DNA of 64,000 nucleotides from Meghimatium bilineatum. Its lineage: Eukaryota > Mollusca > Gastropoda > Stylommatophora > Philomycidae. The translations under genes were made by a program, and so were the position numbers. Shown piece after piece: positions 10,315-20,959 of the stretch (the stretch's first letter is position 1; each line of letters starts with the position of its first letter). Below the pieces are notes generated by a model, which was not told the origin of the DNA, ran no database searches, and was given only the letters and a program-made list of their open reading frames with translations. The DNA lies in NCBI GenBank assembly GCA_034231615.1, contig CM067312.1, positions 7,675,747 through 7,739,746 of the forward strand, read 5' to 3'.

Positions 10315-10867
10315 TATATATCTATCTATTCGCTAAACCCTTTATTGCCTTTCAGCGTCAGGGGTAGAAGAGTTCTCTTGAGATGGCTCTCGTGGGAGCT
10401 GAATATATTGTGGAATTTGTCACCTCTTTTATTTCGGTGGTCAAATCGTTTTCGTAGTCGACCTCTAGGTCTGCCTTCACTGTATCTGTGTAACATAGCT
10501 CGCTGTGGTATGCTGTCTGGTGGTAGTCTGCTGATGTGTGCAAACCATTTTATCTGTTGTCTCTTAATATAATACATGATTGGGGCGGTGCGGGTTTTTT
10601 TTCTAATATTCTCATTTTTCACTCTGTCTCTTAGCGATATTCATAGAATTCTGCGTAAGCATGCTATTTCATCTGTCACAAGTTTACGTTTGTCTTGTGC
10701 TGTCGTTGTCCATGTTTGGCTTTGGTAACACAATGTTGGCATAATAATCGTTTTGAATAGTGTTATTTTGGTGTTTAAATCTACGTTTTTGTTTCTGAAG
10801 ATTGGTGTCATTTGCCCTATGGCTTGGTATGCTTTACTACATATATTGTGTATTTCTTTACTGCTTT
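10315..10867 (-). mobile_element. LINE L-B 3' region with GATA tail, antisense
   Basis: 5'-truncated LINE. The minus-strand frame 10622-10326 contains RQQIKWFAHISRLPPDSIPQ, then SEGRPRGRLRKRFDHRNK, the C-terminal block of a non-LTR reverse transcriptase. Upstream parts match 40355-40500, which codes MPTLCYQCQTWTT. The 3' end is at the left and shows the tail TATATATCTATCTATTCGC, i.e. (GATA)n in sense. Left and right flanks (10297-10314 and 10868-10885) look like a diverged target-site duplication (TATGAAAATTGTAAAATC versus TGTGAAGATTATGAAATC). There are no RT catalytic motifs, so it is a dead fragment. Confidence 0.75.
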
Positions 10868-10925
10868 TGTGAAGATTATGAAATCACTACTGCAAATTAT
10901 AGTTGGTGTGCATGTTTGGATTGGA

Positions 10926-11393
10926 CGTTTATCATCCAATCGAGACTTACAACACTGATAAAGAGGTTGTTTATTTATCATCCAATCGAGACATACAACA
11001 CTGATAAAGAGGTTGTTTATTTATCATCCAATCGAGACATACAACACTGATAAAGAGGTTGTTTATTTATTATCCAATCGAGACATACAACACTGATAAA
11101 GAGGTTGTTTATTTATCATCCAATCGAGACATACAACACTGATAAAGAGGTTGTTTATTTATCATCCAATCGAGACATACAACACTGATAAAGAGGTTGT
11201 TTATTTATCATCCAGTCGAGACATACAACACTGATAAAGAGGTTGTTTATTATCATCCAATCGAGACATACAACACTGATAAAGAGGTTGTTTATTATCA
11301 TCCAATCGAGACATACAACACTGATAAAGAGGTTGTTTATTTATCATCCAATCGAGACATACAAAACTGATAAAGAGGTTGTTTATTTATCAT
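10926..11393. repeat. 46-bp minisatellite
   Basis: About ten highly similar copies of a 46-bp unit: GTTGTTTATTTATCATCCAA, TCGAGACATACAACACTGAT, AAAGAG. Two copies lack one T of the TTTA run. Confidence 0.95.
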
Positions 11394-12002
11394 CGTCCTC
11401 ATTATAATCCAACTTGATGCCGTTATCATCAGCTTCATTAGGTATTCCATCAATATTGCTTACAACAACTGAACCAGACATCAATCCTCGTCTCAACAAC
11501 CACAACCAACAACACCAGAAGCGACCACCAAATAACGATCTAGAATAACAGGACTTCATCAATGACCGAAAGACAAATGAAAACGGTAAGACCCTCAAGC
11601 TGGAAATAATCCGACATTCAGAATTGACCACTAACCAGCAAAGACAAAGTAGCCGCTACTTGTCCTCAAATGTCACAGACACATGGTGTAAAATCCAAGT
11701 TTTCCGGACAGTGTCTTCGATTACTATGTATTGACTTTCAGACTCTATTTTCATAGGTCAACTGTATAGGAAATTTGAGCACTCGAAACCTGGGTCGTGA
11801 CCGACTGCCGGTATAATAGACATATTCGCTGAAGTAATTGTGACTCTATTTGTGACGTTATTGATTATTGTTGTGATCTCGATTGGGCACTATTTATATA
11901 CTTGGAGTTGCATGTTAAAAATAGACAAGGCCGACCAATAGTTCGCATGGAAATTAGCCCTCTTGGTTATGTCTACGTCTTATTTGAGAGATTTTTATTG
12001 GA
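11394..12002. other. Unassigned spacer
   Basis: No array or element recognised. The 82-residue minus-strand frame at 11383-11631 starts in the array and has no known domain. Confidence 0.45.
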
Positions 12003-12055
12003 GACGGTGGTGAATTGGTGGTGGAGGTGGTCCTGGTGGTGGTGGTGGTGGAGGG
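12003..12055. repeat. GGT-rich microsatellite
   Basis: GGTGG/TGG triplets (GGTGGTGGTGGTGGTGGAGG). G-rich on the plus strand. Confidence 0.85.
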
Positions 12056-12394
12056 GTGCTAGAGGGCCACATTCTAACATTGTAATCTAAAATTAGATCT
12101 AAACGCCACACGGAGCTCAGAAACACTGCATGGATCTACAAAAGACTAACACAAAATTTGTTGGTTCCTACCAAATGAAAAAAAGGCAATCAGGTCAGCC
12201 GTACAATAAAGGTTGCGTACCTGTGATCTAGACTATTCTAGACCGCCAGAGGTCGGTCGCTATACTTCACCTGAGAACATGAAACAACAGATCAAATAAA
12301 GACATGCACAAGATATAACCATTCTGCACTTGTAGCACTGATGAACAGATTTTAACACATATCACTAACACTGACGCTAGTTTGAACAATTGAG
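12056..12394. other. Unassigned spacer
   Basis: Nothing recognised between the GGT run and the next SINE-like element. Confidence 0.45.
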
Positions 12395-12575
12395 AGATTC
12401 TTCTTCTTCTTCTTCTTCTTCTTCTTCAGTGTTTATTCTCAAACTTCCGCTGAATCTCTCTTGTGTCAGGTAAATGATTCTCCTAGATTTCCAGCAGGAT
12501 GTAACCCAGAGAATTGAAATGCGTTCTGTTGCCGTTTTATTTGAGTCAATGATCCGATACATCCGTCTTCGGCGG
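12395..12575 (-). mobile_element. SINE-like repeat S-4 with (GAA)n tail, antisense
   Basis: Begins with (TTC)n, which is (GAA)n in sense. Then comes GTTTATTCTCAAACTTCCGC, CTAGATTTCCAGCAGGATGT, ATTGAAATGCG and a diverged body. It matches sense copies at 21165-21330, 29795-29945 and 55280-55500. S-4 shares its 3' end with S-3 but has about 45 bp extra just before it. Confidence 0.65.
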
Positions 12576-12750
12576 AGAGAGATTAATACTAGACCAACGG
12601 CTCATCCTTGAGCAATAAAGATATACATATCTATATAGACCAAAGAAGAACCACAGAAAAGGTAGAAATAATCCAAAAGACATGTCTGTCAGTGCAGTCA
12701 TGAAGTATCCAACAGAAGAAAGGAAGACTAACTGAAACCAAACATATGTA

Positions 12751-13303
12751 ACATCCGAACACATCCAACCGTATCCAGTGACATCAAATTGTCACATCCG
12801 AAAACATCCAACCGTATCCAGTAACATCAAATTGTCACATCCGAAAACATCCAACCGTATCAAGTAACATCAAATTGTCACATCCTAACACACCCAACCG
12901 TATCCAGTAACATCAAATTGTCACATCCGAACACATCCAACCGTATTCAGTGACATAAAATTGTCACATCCGAACACATCCAACCGTATTCAGTAACATC
13001 AAATTGTCACATCCGAACACATCCAACCGTATTCAGTAACATCAAATTGTCACATCCGAACACATCCAACCGTATTCAGTAACATCAAATTGTCACATCC
13101 GAACACATCCAACCGTATTCAGTAACATCAAATTGTCACATCCGAACGCATCCAACCGTATTCAGTAACATCAAATTGTCACATCCGAACACATCCAACC
13201 GTATTCAGTAACATCAAATTGTCACATCCGAACACATCCAACCGTATTCAGTAACATCAAATTGTCACATCCGAACACATCCAACCGTATTCAGTAACAT
13301 CAA
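12751..13303. repeat. 43-bp minisatellite
   Basis: About 13 copies of a 43-bp unit, ACATCCGAACACATCCAACC, GTATTCAGTAACATCAAATT, GTC. Left copies carry GTATCCAG and AAAACATCC variants; right copies are nearly uniform. Confidence 0.95.
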
Positions 13304-13659
13304 AAGCTGTTAACAGATATGATATTTATATGTTACTCTCTTAATGACAATATACAGCCTAATTGTGGGGGCCGTACAAAAGTTTATTTACGGGGGAGGT
13401 GGGTGGAGGGATGGTGGGTGGGGCTGGGGGATTTGGGGGGAGGAGGGAGTTCTTAAATAAAATAGATCATTCGAGCGTTTTTATGTGTCAATTCTAATTT
13501 TTGATGAAAAATTTGATGACCTATGAAAAATCGCAAATTTATGGGGGTGGGGTGGGGGGAGGGAGATAGGTGGGGTGGGTAGTTGCTTTTGTCTCATTTT
13601 GTTTCTAGAATTCATGTTTTGATTTGTTACTGGGGTGGGGGTTTACACCCCCCCCCTTA
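13304..13659. other. G-rich spacer
   Basis: Long G-rich patches (GGGGGAGGTGGGTGGAGGGA near 13394, GGGGGTGGGGTGGGGGGAGG near 13544) without a clear period. No gene. Confidence 0.5.
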
Positions 13660-13755
13660 TCTGCAGGATTGAGTCGAACCTCGAAGAAAGAAGTAGGATA
13701 ACTCACGGGATTGTGATATATAAACTAGCCACTGAACCGGTTAGTTAATGACCAC
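13660..13755 (-). mobile_element. tRNA-like SINE head, antisense
   Basis: The reverse complement contains an A-box-like GGTTCAGTGGCTAGTT and, about 45 bp on, a B-box-like GAGGTTCGACTCAATCC. The spacing fits a tRNA-derived Pol III promoter. It does not fold as an intact tRNA gene by eye and is best read as the head of a SINE. Confidence 0.5.
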
Positions 13756-14049
13756 TGGTCTGACTTCTGGACATGACACATAACCGTTGAACGAGTTCTG
13801 CCCAGGACAAGGACTCTATCAAACAACTTCTGGTACTGACTTCAAACATGGAATTATAAGGAAAGTAATAAGGAATAATCTGTAGAGGATGGATGGTGAA
13901 GAAGGTATTATATTTAGTGTTTGTCCAGAAATAGAGTAAGGAAACAATTTGTGTGTGTGTGTGTGTGTGTCTTAGTTTAAACATAAACAAGACAGAGACA
14001 ATGACATTATCAGGAAATAGTAGCCCACCAAATAGTAAAATTGTATTAA

Positions 14050-14490
14050 ATGAGAAAAACAAAGCAGGAGAATAGTTTCAAATATTTAGGAACATTAATA
14101 ACTTTGACTTCAGATGAAATGCAAGACCGAAATTATAAGCAGAATAGGACAAGGAAAAGCAGCATTCTATGAAATGAAAAATATCCTATGCAACGAGTCC
14201 ATATCGATGGATACTAGAAAACGTGTCCTCAAATGCTACATTGAACCAGTGCTGCTCTATGGAAGTGAAGCATGGACAATATATAAGATATCATAAAAAT
14301 CATTAGTGTCGGCGGAAATGTGGTTTATTCGAAGAATATTACGCATTCCTTGGACAGCAAAGATTACTAATAAAGAATGTCTTAGAAGGATGAATGTGGA
14401 AAGATGCATTATTGATAATATAAGGAACAGTTCCCGTATGAGTAGACGATTACTAAGATTTTTGCTTCGTGCCTTGCAGTCAGATTGAGC
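14050..14490 (+). mobile_element. LINE L-D C-terminal RT region, sense
   Basis: Non-LTR retrotransposon fragment in two reading blocks. 14114-14296 reads ISRIGQGKAAFYEMKNILCN, then RKRVLKCYIEPVLLYGSEAW. 14306-14488 reads MWFIRRILRIPWTAKITNKE. These are the classic post-RT blocks 'GSEAWT' and 'RRxLRIPWTA' of invertebrate LINE proteins. Just upstream FKYLGT can be read in another frame. A stop near 14294 splits the two blocks. The fragment lacks both the upstream RT core and the 3' end. The related copy at 31597-32236 preserves the downstream half. Confidence 0.8.
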
Positions 14491-14559
14491 CTCTCATCTG
14501 AAACGAAGAAGCTTGAACGAATTTTTCCAGTAAAGAAAGTTCATATAAGACGGTGGAGT

Positions 14560-15795
14560 TTTGGAGCGCAATGTTCCACCACCTGGTATAAGGAACAATG
14601 GTACTTTTTCTGCTTCTGCAAGTGATGGTGCTATCTGTCATAGATTATGGCCTCGGCTTACTAACACTGTAACAGACACAATTCGATAGATTGGAAAAAG
14701 GTCCAAAATGAGGCAATGAGAGCGGTACTGTGGTATACTAGAGATACACCCATCTCTGCTATGAGATTTCTGCTTGATTTCCCCAGCATTAGAGTGCGAC
14801 ATCAGGTAGCACACGTTAAGTCGTACCTTAAAGTGACAGAATAGTGACTCCACCCATTACACCAACGTCTAGATGAGTCAAAGGAAAACGAATCAAGCGT
14901 GGAAGATCATGGATGGCACAGGCTGAAGACACACTGCGAACAGTATGTGAATTGGAAGAAATAGGAAAGGGCAGTGAATGGGTGGAGGTAGACACTGAGA
15001 AGAAATCACTGACTAAAGTAATAATACAACTAGATAAAGCGTGTCGAAAATGGACGGAAGCCAGGGCTCAGGATACAGTGCATGAACTCGCCCAACTACA
15101 CTCGAAACCACAAGACATAATTATATACACAGATGGCTCTGTTAACAGAAACACAAATAAAAGCGGTTGGGGTTTTGTTGCCTACAGAAACGGCGTGAAG
15201 TTGGTTGAGAAATCTTCAGCATATTCTACTGTCACATCGAGCATGAGGATGGAGATAGAGGGAGTTACAGCAGCTCTTAATTGTTTGATAACTGATACAT
15301 CAACACACACGGTAATACACACCATGTAATACACTCTCAAAGCATGCTGCGCAAGATAGAAAAGTTCACGCTAAGAAAAGAATTGTGGGACTTATTCAAC
15401 ATCTCAATTGTCCAGAGCATTACATGGATATACTGCCCTGGTCATGCTGGGGTCAGAGGAAATGAGAGAGCCGACTTATTGGCAGGCATTGCGACGATAG
15501 ACGACACATTGCTGAGGAGAGATAAAGCAGACTTAATGCAGGCAGTAATACTTTCATTTCAAGATGCAGATGATGTCAATGAGGATAAGAACGTACACAT
15601 ACAGAGAATGTTAGAAATGGGAGTATCTAGAGGTGAGGGAAGGCAAAGTAAATTTTTTGGAAAGTCCCGAAGATCACACAATCAACACCTGACCAGAACT
15701 CTGAGTCTACATACACTGGGATGGCTGCTGTAACAGAGGCCGGAGTACTTATGGGAATGTCCCGCGTGTTGTGAAGCCAGTTTCTAATCAAGAGT
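14560..15795 (+). mobile_element. LINE L-C with RNase H domain, sense
   Basis: About 1.2 kb of a non-LTR retrotransposon of the type carrying a C-terminal RNase H. Around 14620-14840 a decayed RT tail reads EAMRAVLWYTRDTPISAMRF. 14913-15329 holds IIIYTDGSVNRNT and SSMRMEIEGVTAALN, the first catalytic Asp and the Glu of RNase H. 15344-15733 holds ITWIYCPGHAGVRGNERADL, with the late His/Asp. The end reads EYLWECPACCEASF then a stop that starts the heptamer tail. Catalysis is lost: the third acidic position (T-D-S-Q-S in the family) reads I-H-S-Q-S, a frameshift separates the blocks, and a stop interrupts the end. Confidence 0.88.
14913..15733 (+). pseudogene. RNase H domain of LINE L-C, broken
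   Basis: In a live element RNase H would remove the RNA strand of the RNA-DNA hybrid after target-primed reverse transcription. Two frames carry it. The first (138 residues) has YTDGS and the MEIEG glutamate. The second (129 residues) has SQSMLRKIEKFTLRKELWDL and GHAGVRGNERADLLAG. The segment SMLRKIEKFTLRKELW matters for the window because the same stretch seeds the 48-bp array at 59.8-60.5 kb. The following AVILSFQDADDVNEDK stretch is the source of the 33-bp array at 60.6 kb. Confidence 0.85.
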
Positions 15796-16196
15796 CAAGA
15801 ATCAAGGAACAAGAGTCAAGAATCAAGAATAAAGGAACAAGAGTCGAGAATCAAGGAACAGGAGTCGAGAATCATGGAACAAGAGTCAAGAATCAAGAAT
15901 AAAGGAACAAGAGTCGAGAATCAAGAATAAAGGAACAAGAGTCGAGAATCAAGGAACAGGAGTCGAGAATCATGGAACAAGAGTCAAGAATCAAGAATAA
16001 AGGAACAAGAGTCGAGAATCAAGGAACAGGAGTCGAGAATCATGGAACAAGAGTCAAGAATCAAGGAACAAGAGTCAAGAATCAAGAATCAAGAATCAAG
16101 GAACAAGAGTCAAGAGTAAAGAATCAAGGAACAAGAGTCAAGAGTAAAGAATCAAGGAACAAGAGTCAAGTGTAAAGAATCAAGGAACAAGAGTGA
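15787..16196 (+). repeat. Expanded heptamer tail of LINE L-C
   Basis: About 58 copies of a 7-bp unit with variants AATCAAG, AGTCAAG, GAACAAG and AATAAAG, arranged in longer blocks (AAGAATCAAGAATAAAGGAA). It begins exactly at the L-C stop codon (TTCTAATCAAGAGTCAAG). Other L-C copies (29.4 and 37.5 kb) end with only two or three heptamers. Confidence 0.9.
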
Positions 16197-16251
16197 TAAG
16201 AGCGGTACTCCCGTTGGCATTCTGTCATCACCATCATCAACTGGAAATTCT

Positions 16252-16437
16252 GAAAAAGTTGCAGTAGCACAAAAAAAGTTGCAGTAGCACAAAAAAAGTT
16301 GCAGTAGCACAAAAAAAGTTGCAGTAGCACAAAAAAGTTGCAGTAGCACAAAAAAAGTTGCAGTAGCACAAAAAAGTTGCAGTAGCACAAAAAAAGTTGC
16401 AGTGACACAAAAAATGTTGCATTAGCACAAAAAAGCA
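16252..16437. repeat. 20-bp minisatellite
   Basis: Nine copies of AAAAAAGTTGCAGTAGCAC with 5-7 As per unit. The last copies are GCAGTGAC and GCATTAGC variants. The Cys/Phe-rich minus-strand frames are repeat translations. Confidence 0.93.
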
Positions 16438-17280
16438 CATATTTGAAAAAACTTCAGGGAATTTTTCCCCCAAAGGGGACAAAACGGGGAAAGAACTTCC
16501 AAGAACACTCCATGTTATCTATCTACTAAAAATAATATTGCTCCTTACTTTCTCCTGTTTCTTTCTCCTTTTCTTTCTTGTTCCACACTTCTTCCAGTTT
16601 TACATTTCTTCTAAATGTGCCTTCTACTTTACTCCACTTAGTGGACGCAATAAAAGTAACCTATAAGAATTACTTCAGTGAAAGAACTTGACCCTCCCCC
16701 TCCCGTCCTTTCCAGTGTTCACATATTTCTCTGTTATGTACTTTAGCCCATCCTTCTACATACATGTCCTACGCGTACATCGACATTCGTTTTTACTGAA
16801 CCGACAGTAAAAGCGATTTATAAAACGCTTGGGTCGGCCAAGATGAGTGACTATCACACAGGACACAGCTGGACAAGGATGTGGCCTTGGTATCTAAAAG
16901 TTTACCCTACGTCAGTGCTAGAGTATCGTTTGTATATATTACAGGAATACAGATATCACTATCTGGTTGTTTGACGTCAACCTGCAGATTAATGATGATA
17001 TGGAGGTCATAACGAGATCATGAGAAAACACGAACGGTTCTCCGATAGTTACAGACATATTTCCGGACAGCTGGGTACGATCAACTTATCTAACAGTATA
17101 GCGACCACATAAGTGCTCAGTCCTTGCCGTAGTGTAGACTCGGCTGAAGGAATATATCTTTACATTTCGCTTTGTTCTTTTCTTTAAAAACATATATTGC
17201 TGTTGTAGAAAGTTCGTCTGTATTTCAATATAGCTCTGTCCAATATCTTTGACCAAGGGCAAGCGCGTAGGTAAGAGCGA
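16438..17280. other. Unassigned spacer
   Basis: No tandem repeat or recognisable element end, and no long open frame. One of the few stretches with ordinary complexity. Confidence 0.5.
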
Positions 17281-17282
17281 AA

Positions 17283-17345
17283 TTGGGGGGGGGGGATGAG
17301 ATGTGAGTTTAGTTGTTTACAGTACTCAAATCCCCCCCCCCCTCT
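17283..17345. repeat. Poly-G / poly-C inverted repeat
   Basis: AAATT followed by about 11 Gs (17285-17295) and, about 40 bp on, CAAAT followed by about 11 Cs. The two runs can pair as a hairpin stem. Confidence 0.7.
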
Positions 17346-17369
17346 TTCGATTTTACTGAAGATGTATCT

Positions 17370-17665
17370 AAACCCATGGAGAGCATGCGGTTGCGCCTGT
17401 GGGTCTCATCAATGGCCCATTAGACAAACCACCCATGCAACAGAAAACCGTAGAACACGACATGCCGTTATATTGAGGCTTTCTTATGAAAGCTTTGTAG
17501 CATTTCATCTATACAATTATAGACACCCTCTGAGTAGAAGGTTCCTTGAATTGGTATTGCACTAAGCCGAAAGCTGAAGTCTCCTGAGTATGAAAGAAAT
17601 CTTAAAAAAACAACCACCGCACTGCACAAATGAAGTAAGAGCTAATCGCTCACAATTCCTGGGGG
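17370..17665 (+). mobile_element. SINE-like repeat S-5, sense
   Basis: About 300 bp related to 9040-9311 and 37752-37882 (both antisense). It reads CATGCCGTTATATTGAGGCT, then CTGAAGTCTCCTGAGTATGA, then GAGCTAATCGCTCACAATTC, CTGGGGGTTCTC and a long (AAAC)n tail. The same 3' end and tail recur at 61346-61425. Its defined 3' end with a simple tail indicates retroposition. Confidence 0.65.
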
Positions 17666-17671
17666 TTCTCA

Positions 17672-17857
17672 AACAAACAGACAAACAAGCAAACAAACAA
17701 ACAGATAAACAAACAAACAAACAAACAAACAAACAGATAAACAAACAAACAAACAAACAAACAAACAGATAAACAAACAAACAAGCAAACAAACAAACAA
17801 ACAGATAAACAAACAAACAAACAAACAAATAAACAAACAAATAAACAAACAAACAAA
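17672..17857 (+). repeat. (AAAC)n tail expansion of S-5
   Basis: About 186 bp of AAAC repeats with occasional AGAC, AGAT and AAGC units, continuing directly from the S-5 end. The minus-strand frames rich in VCLFVCLF are its translation. Confidence 0.93.
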
Positions 17858-18060
17858 CCCAGTATGTGGGCCAATTTTCGGAGCATGTGGTATACGTTGA
17901 CATAGCAGATGAAACAGAATATATATGTTCAGGTTTGGGTCACATGGCATGAACCACCAATGGATCGCTGGAACAGCAACCAACCATATGTTAGGGTCAC
18001 TTTTTCTACAGGTATCTGAGATATGGACACTGATAACAGTTACAAAAGTGGTAGCAGCAG

Positions 18061-18348
18061 CTCCTCGAGGTAAGGAAACCTTGTTTACAGGTTAGGACAG
18101 CTGCTAGAGGGAACAAAACCTTGTCTACAGCCTCGGACAGCTACTAGAGGTAAGGAAACCTTGTTTACAGACTGGGACATCTGCTAGAGGTAAGGAAAAC
18201 TTGTGTACAGGCTAGGACAGCTGCTAGAGGGAACAAAACCTTGTCTACAGCCTCGGACAGCTACCAGAGGTAAGGAAACCTTGTTTACAGACTGGGACAT
18301 CTGCTAGAGGTAAGGAAACCTTGTCTACAGCTCCGTACAGCTACTAGA
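18061..18348. repeat. 40-bp minisatellite
   Basis: Seven copies of a 40-bp unit: CTGCTAGAGGTAAGGAAACC then TTGTTTACAGACTGGGACAT. Two subtypes (AGAGGTAAGG and AGAGGGAACA) alternate. Each unit contains GAGGTAAG and CAG motifs resembling splice sites, probably by chance. Confidence 0.92.
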
Positions 18349-18835
18349 CTTAGATTTAATGTATGTTTGCTTCACAATCTGGTATCGACAGATATTATGT
18401 CTGACACAATTCTGGGATTCAGGTCTCCAAATTCTTCTCAAGTAAATACCTCACAAACGTCACTGCATTACTTCCGTTGTGTTATCACAACAACGTCCAG
18501 ATTTTTCATGAACAATCACTCATCATGTCTTCACTCTTCTTCGTCATCATCGAATGCCAGTTTGTCAACACACAACATTATTTAATAAAGTTTGGTTAGA
18601 GAACCCGATTATGTCCTGGCCGAGTCAGGACTCTTGATCGACTGTTAAAATCGGTCTACCTGCCATTTAGGCTTCTTGTTGATGAACTAGTCGGGGTGAC
18701 TCTTGTATTGTCACCGGGGCCTGATTGGGGAGAAAAGAGAAGTAACACTGTCAGATGTCCTAGGACGTGACAATACGGATATCAGTAGCGTAAGTCGGCA
18801 ATTGGGGCGAGGTTGACGTTAACAATATCAATTTT
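18349..18835. other. Unassigned spacer
   Basis: Contains a 72-residue frame (18367-18585) with a Ser-rich end and no known domain. No element recognised. Confidence 0.45.
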
Positions 18836-19050
18836 TTTACAAACACCAATTAAATTCTTTTTACAAACACCAATCAAATTACTTTTACAAACACCAATTA
18901 AATTATTTTAACAAACACCAATTAAATTATTTTTACAAACACCAATTAAATTATTTTTACAAACACCAATTAAATTATTTTTACAAACACCAATTAAATT
19001 ATTTTTACAAACACCAATTAAATTATTTTTACAAACACCAATTAAATTAT
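18836..19050. repeat. 24-bp minisatellite
   Basis: Nine copies of AAACACCAATTAAATTATTT + TTAC. The first three copies are variant (CTTTTTAC, TTACTTTTAC) and the rest are identical. Confidence 0.94.
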
Positions 19051-19289
19051 TTGAATTTTTTAAATAAAAATTATAAGAAAATCGTAGTTTAGTACAAAAT
19101 AATTGCTAGAGAGGAAGAACATTATTTTTGGGACATACTTAAGTTGGGGGTGTGGGTGGGGGAGTCCCTGAATTCTTGTCTATTGTTGACAGGTGGGAAA
19201 TTGTATATTGTCCAGAAATTGTGGTTGTAATTTATAGACATTCCTATACAGCAGATGGCGTTATCTTCTGTAAGGATTAAACTTAATGT

Positions 19290-19766
19290 GGAAAAGTAAC
19301 ATCAGTGTTAGAGTGAATGTCAAATTGTATAAGTCACTGGTGCATTCTGTGGTGCTGTATGGTTGTGAGAATTGGACACTCACTGCAGATATGGAGAGAT
19401 GATTATAGGCTTTCGAATACAAATGTTACAGGCATATTCTACGAATTTCCTATGGAGAACATTAGACAAATGTGTACGTAAGAAATAAAATAAAGATGTA
19501 TACAAATCTACAAGAACCATTGATTTCAATAGTGAAACGACCAAAACTTGCATGGTTTGGACATGTATGATGACATGATTCCTTGTCCAAAACAATACTG
19601 ATGGGAACTGTCGAGGGTCGAAGAAGCATACGAGGTCAAAGAAAAGCCTCAATAGACAATATAAGGGACTGGATAGGACAAGATGTTTCCTCACTCGATC
19701 GCATCGTTTCAGATATAAATTACTGGAGGACTCTCCCTGTCACTGACGTCATCCCCTGTCTCTTGT
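19290..19766 (+). mobile_element. LINE L-E C-terminal region, sense
   Basis: Decayed non-LTR retrotransposon. Frames read LYKSLVHSVVLYGCENWTLT, then PKLAWFGHV, then SKTILMGTVEGRRSIRGQRK followed by ASIDNIRDWIG. This is the 'LYGCETWTL ... LAWFGHVTRHDSLSKTIL ... GxRRRGRQRKxWIDN' signature of a widespread invertebrate LINE C-terminus. Several stops interrupt it. Immediately downstream lies an antisense L-F copy, so two elements abut tail to tail. A second L-E scrap is at 33175-33350. Confidence 0.78.
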
Positions 19767-20195
19767 AGTGGTGGTGCACTCTACTAGACTGTAACCTTCC
19801 CATCTTGTGATGTTACTCTCCCACTTGTATCTCTGTTTATCTCTTGCTTGCTTCCCTTTGACTTTACCCTCAAGTAAGCTCTTCAATAAGGTGTCATGTC
19901 TTTTAATGTGTCCAAAATATTTTATTTGCCTGATTTTTATTTCTCTTAGTAATTATTTCTTTATATGAAGTGTTTTTAGCCCCTCTTTATTTGTTTTCCT
20001 CTCTTTCCATGATGTTCTCCCTATTCTTCTATATACCTACATCTCAAAGGCATCAACTCTGTCTTCCAATTGTTTATTTAGTGTCCATGTTTCTGAGCCA
20101 TACATTAATAAAGTATAGATGTAGCATTGTATAATTCTCATTTTTAACTTGTTTGTAATTTGTGTAGATGTCAACATTGTCCTCGTGTCATTGAA
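19767..20195 (-). mobile_element. LINE L-F C-terminal region, antisense
   Basis: The reverse complement reads LMYGSETWTLNKQLEDRVDA, then YRRIGRTSWKERKTNKEGLK and GHIKRHDTLLKSLLEG. These are the same post-RT blocks as other LINEs in the window, but this is a distinct family. The sense copy at 56336-57320 is broken into three pieces by later insertions and aligns piece by piece with this one, which shows its undisturbed order. Confidence 0.78.
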
Positions 20196-20559
20196 GGATT
20201 GTATAATCTACGACGGACTAACCTGAAAGTGGCATGCTATAATAAAATAAATAATGGTTGGAGATAAATGTTCTTGTGTTGTGTTATTGTTTTGAACATT
20301 TCTAGTGACAGATATATCCGCCTGTGGTTTTAGTCAATGCTGTGATGTTATTCCAGGCAGTGTTGACAATATCTCTTTGTTTTTAAATCACATTTTGTTT
20401 AGATATACAATTCTACTGCTGACATATTTGTTTAATTAAAAGTATTTTATATGTGTAAATGGTAAGGTATGTCTAGGTTTCACCCAGGTGTTGCCGTAGC
20501 CCGATAGAGAAGCACAGAGTAGCTACACTGTTACTGCCAGACATGTCAATCATCTTCTT
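20196..20559. other. Unassigned spacer
   Basis: AT-rich, no gene or repeat seen. Confidence 0.45.
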
Positions 20560-20950
20560 ATACAGCGTTTATTCTCAAACTCCCTCTAGATCTCTCTTAC
20601 ATGTAAATACGGTAATCAAGACAAGGTAACTGTCTTACATGTGAATACGGTAATCAAGACAAGGTAACTGTCTTACATGCGAATACGATAATCAAGACAA
20701 GGTAACTGTCTTACATGCGAATACGATAATCAAGACAAGGTAACTGTCTTACATGTGAATACGGTAATCAAGACAAGGTAACTATCTTACATGTGAAGAA
20801 CGGTTCTACTAAATTTCCAGCAGAGTGTAGTCCAGGAAATAGAAATGTTGTTTCGCTGATTTATTTACGTCAATGGCCCAACATTTTATGCCTTCAGCGA
20901 AAGGCTTGTCCTAAGAGGCTACTAAGGAAGTTGTGTGGGCTGGATATGCT
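20560..20950 (-). mobile_element. SINE-like repeat S-4, antisense, split by an array
   Basis: Left part: AGCGTTTATTCTCAAACTCC, CTCTAGATCTCTC. Right part (from about 20805): ACTAAATTTCCAGCAGAGTG, TAGTCCAGGAAATAGAAATG, TTACGTCAATGGCCC. In other S-4 copies these two parts are only about 25 bp apart; here a 38-bp tandem array separates them. The body continues as GCTACTAAGGAAGTTGTGTG. Confidence 0.65.
20594..20795. repeat. 38-bp minisatellite inside S-4
   Basis: About five copies of TCTTACATGTGAATACGGTA + ATCAAGACAAGGTAACTG. The unit starts with the S-4 sequence around the (antisense) GATCTCTC site, so it is an internal tandem amplification of the element. Confidence 0.88.
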
Positions 20951-20959
20951 ATCCCGGAC

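Noticed and set aside
17650-17903. VCLFVCLF-rich membrane-like protein on the minus strand
   Set aside because: Translation of the (AAAC)n tail in three frames.
18061-18348. Array of splice-donor-like GAGGTAAG sites
   Set aside because: The motif is part of a 40-bp minisatellite unit; no exon-like sequence adjoins it.
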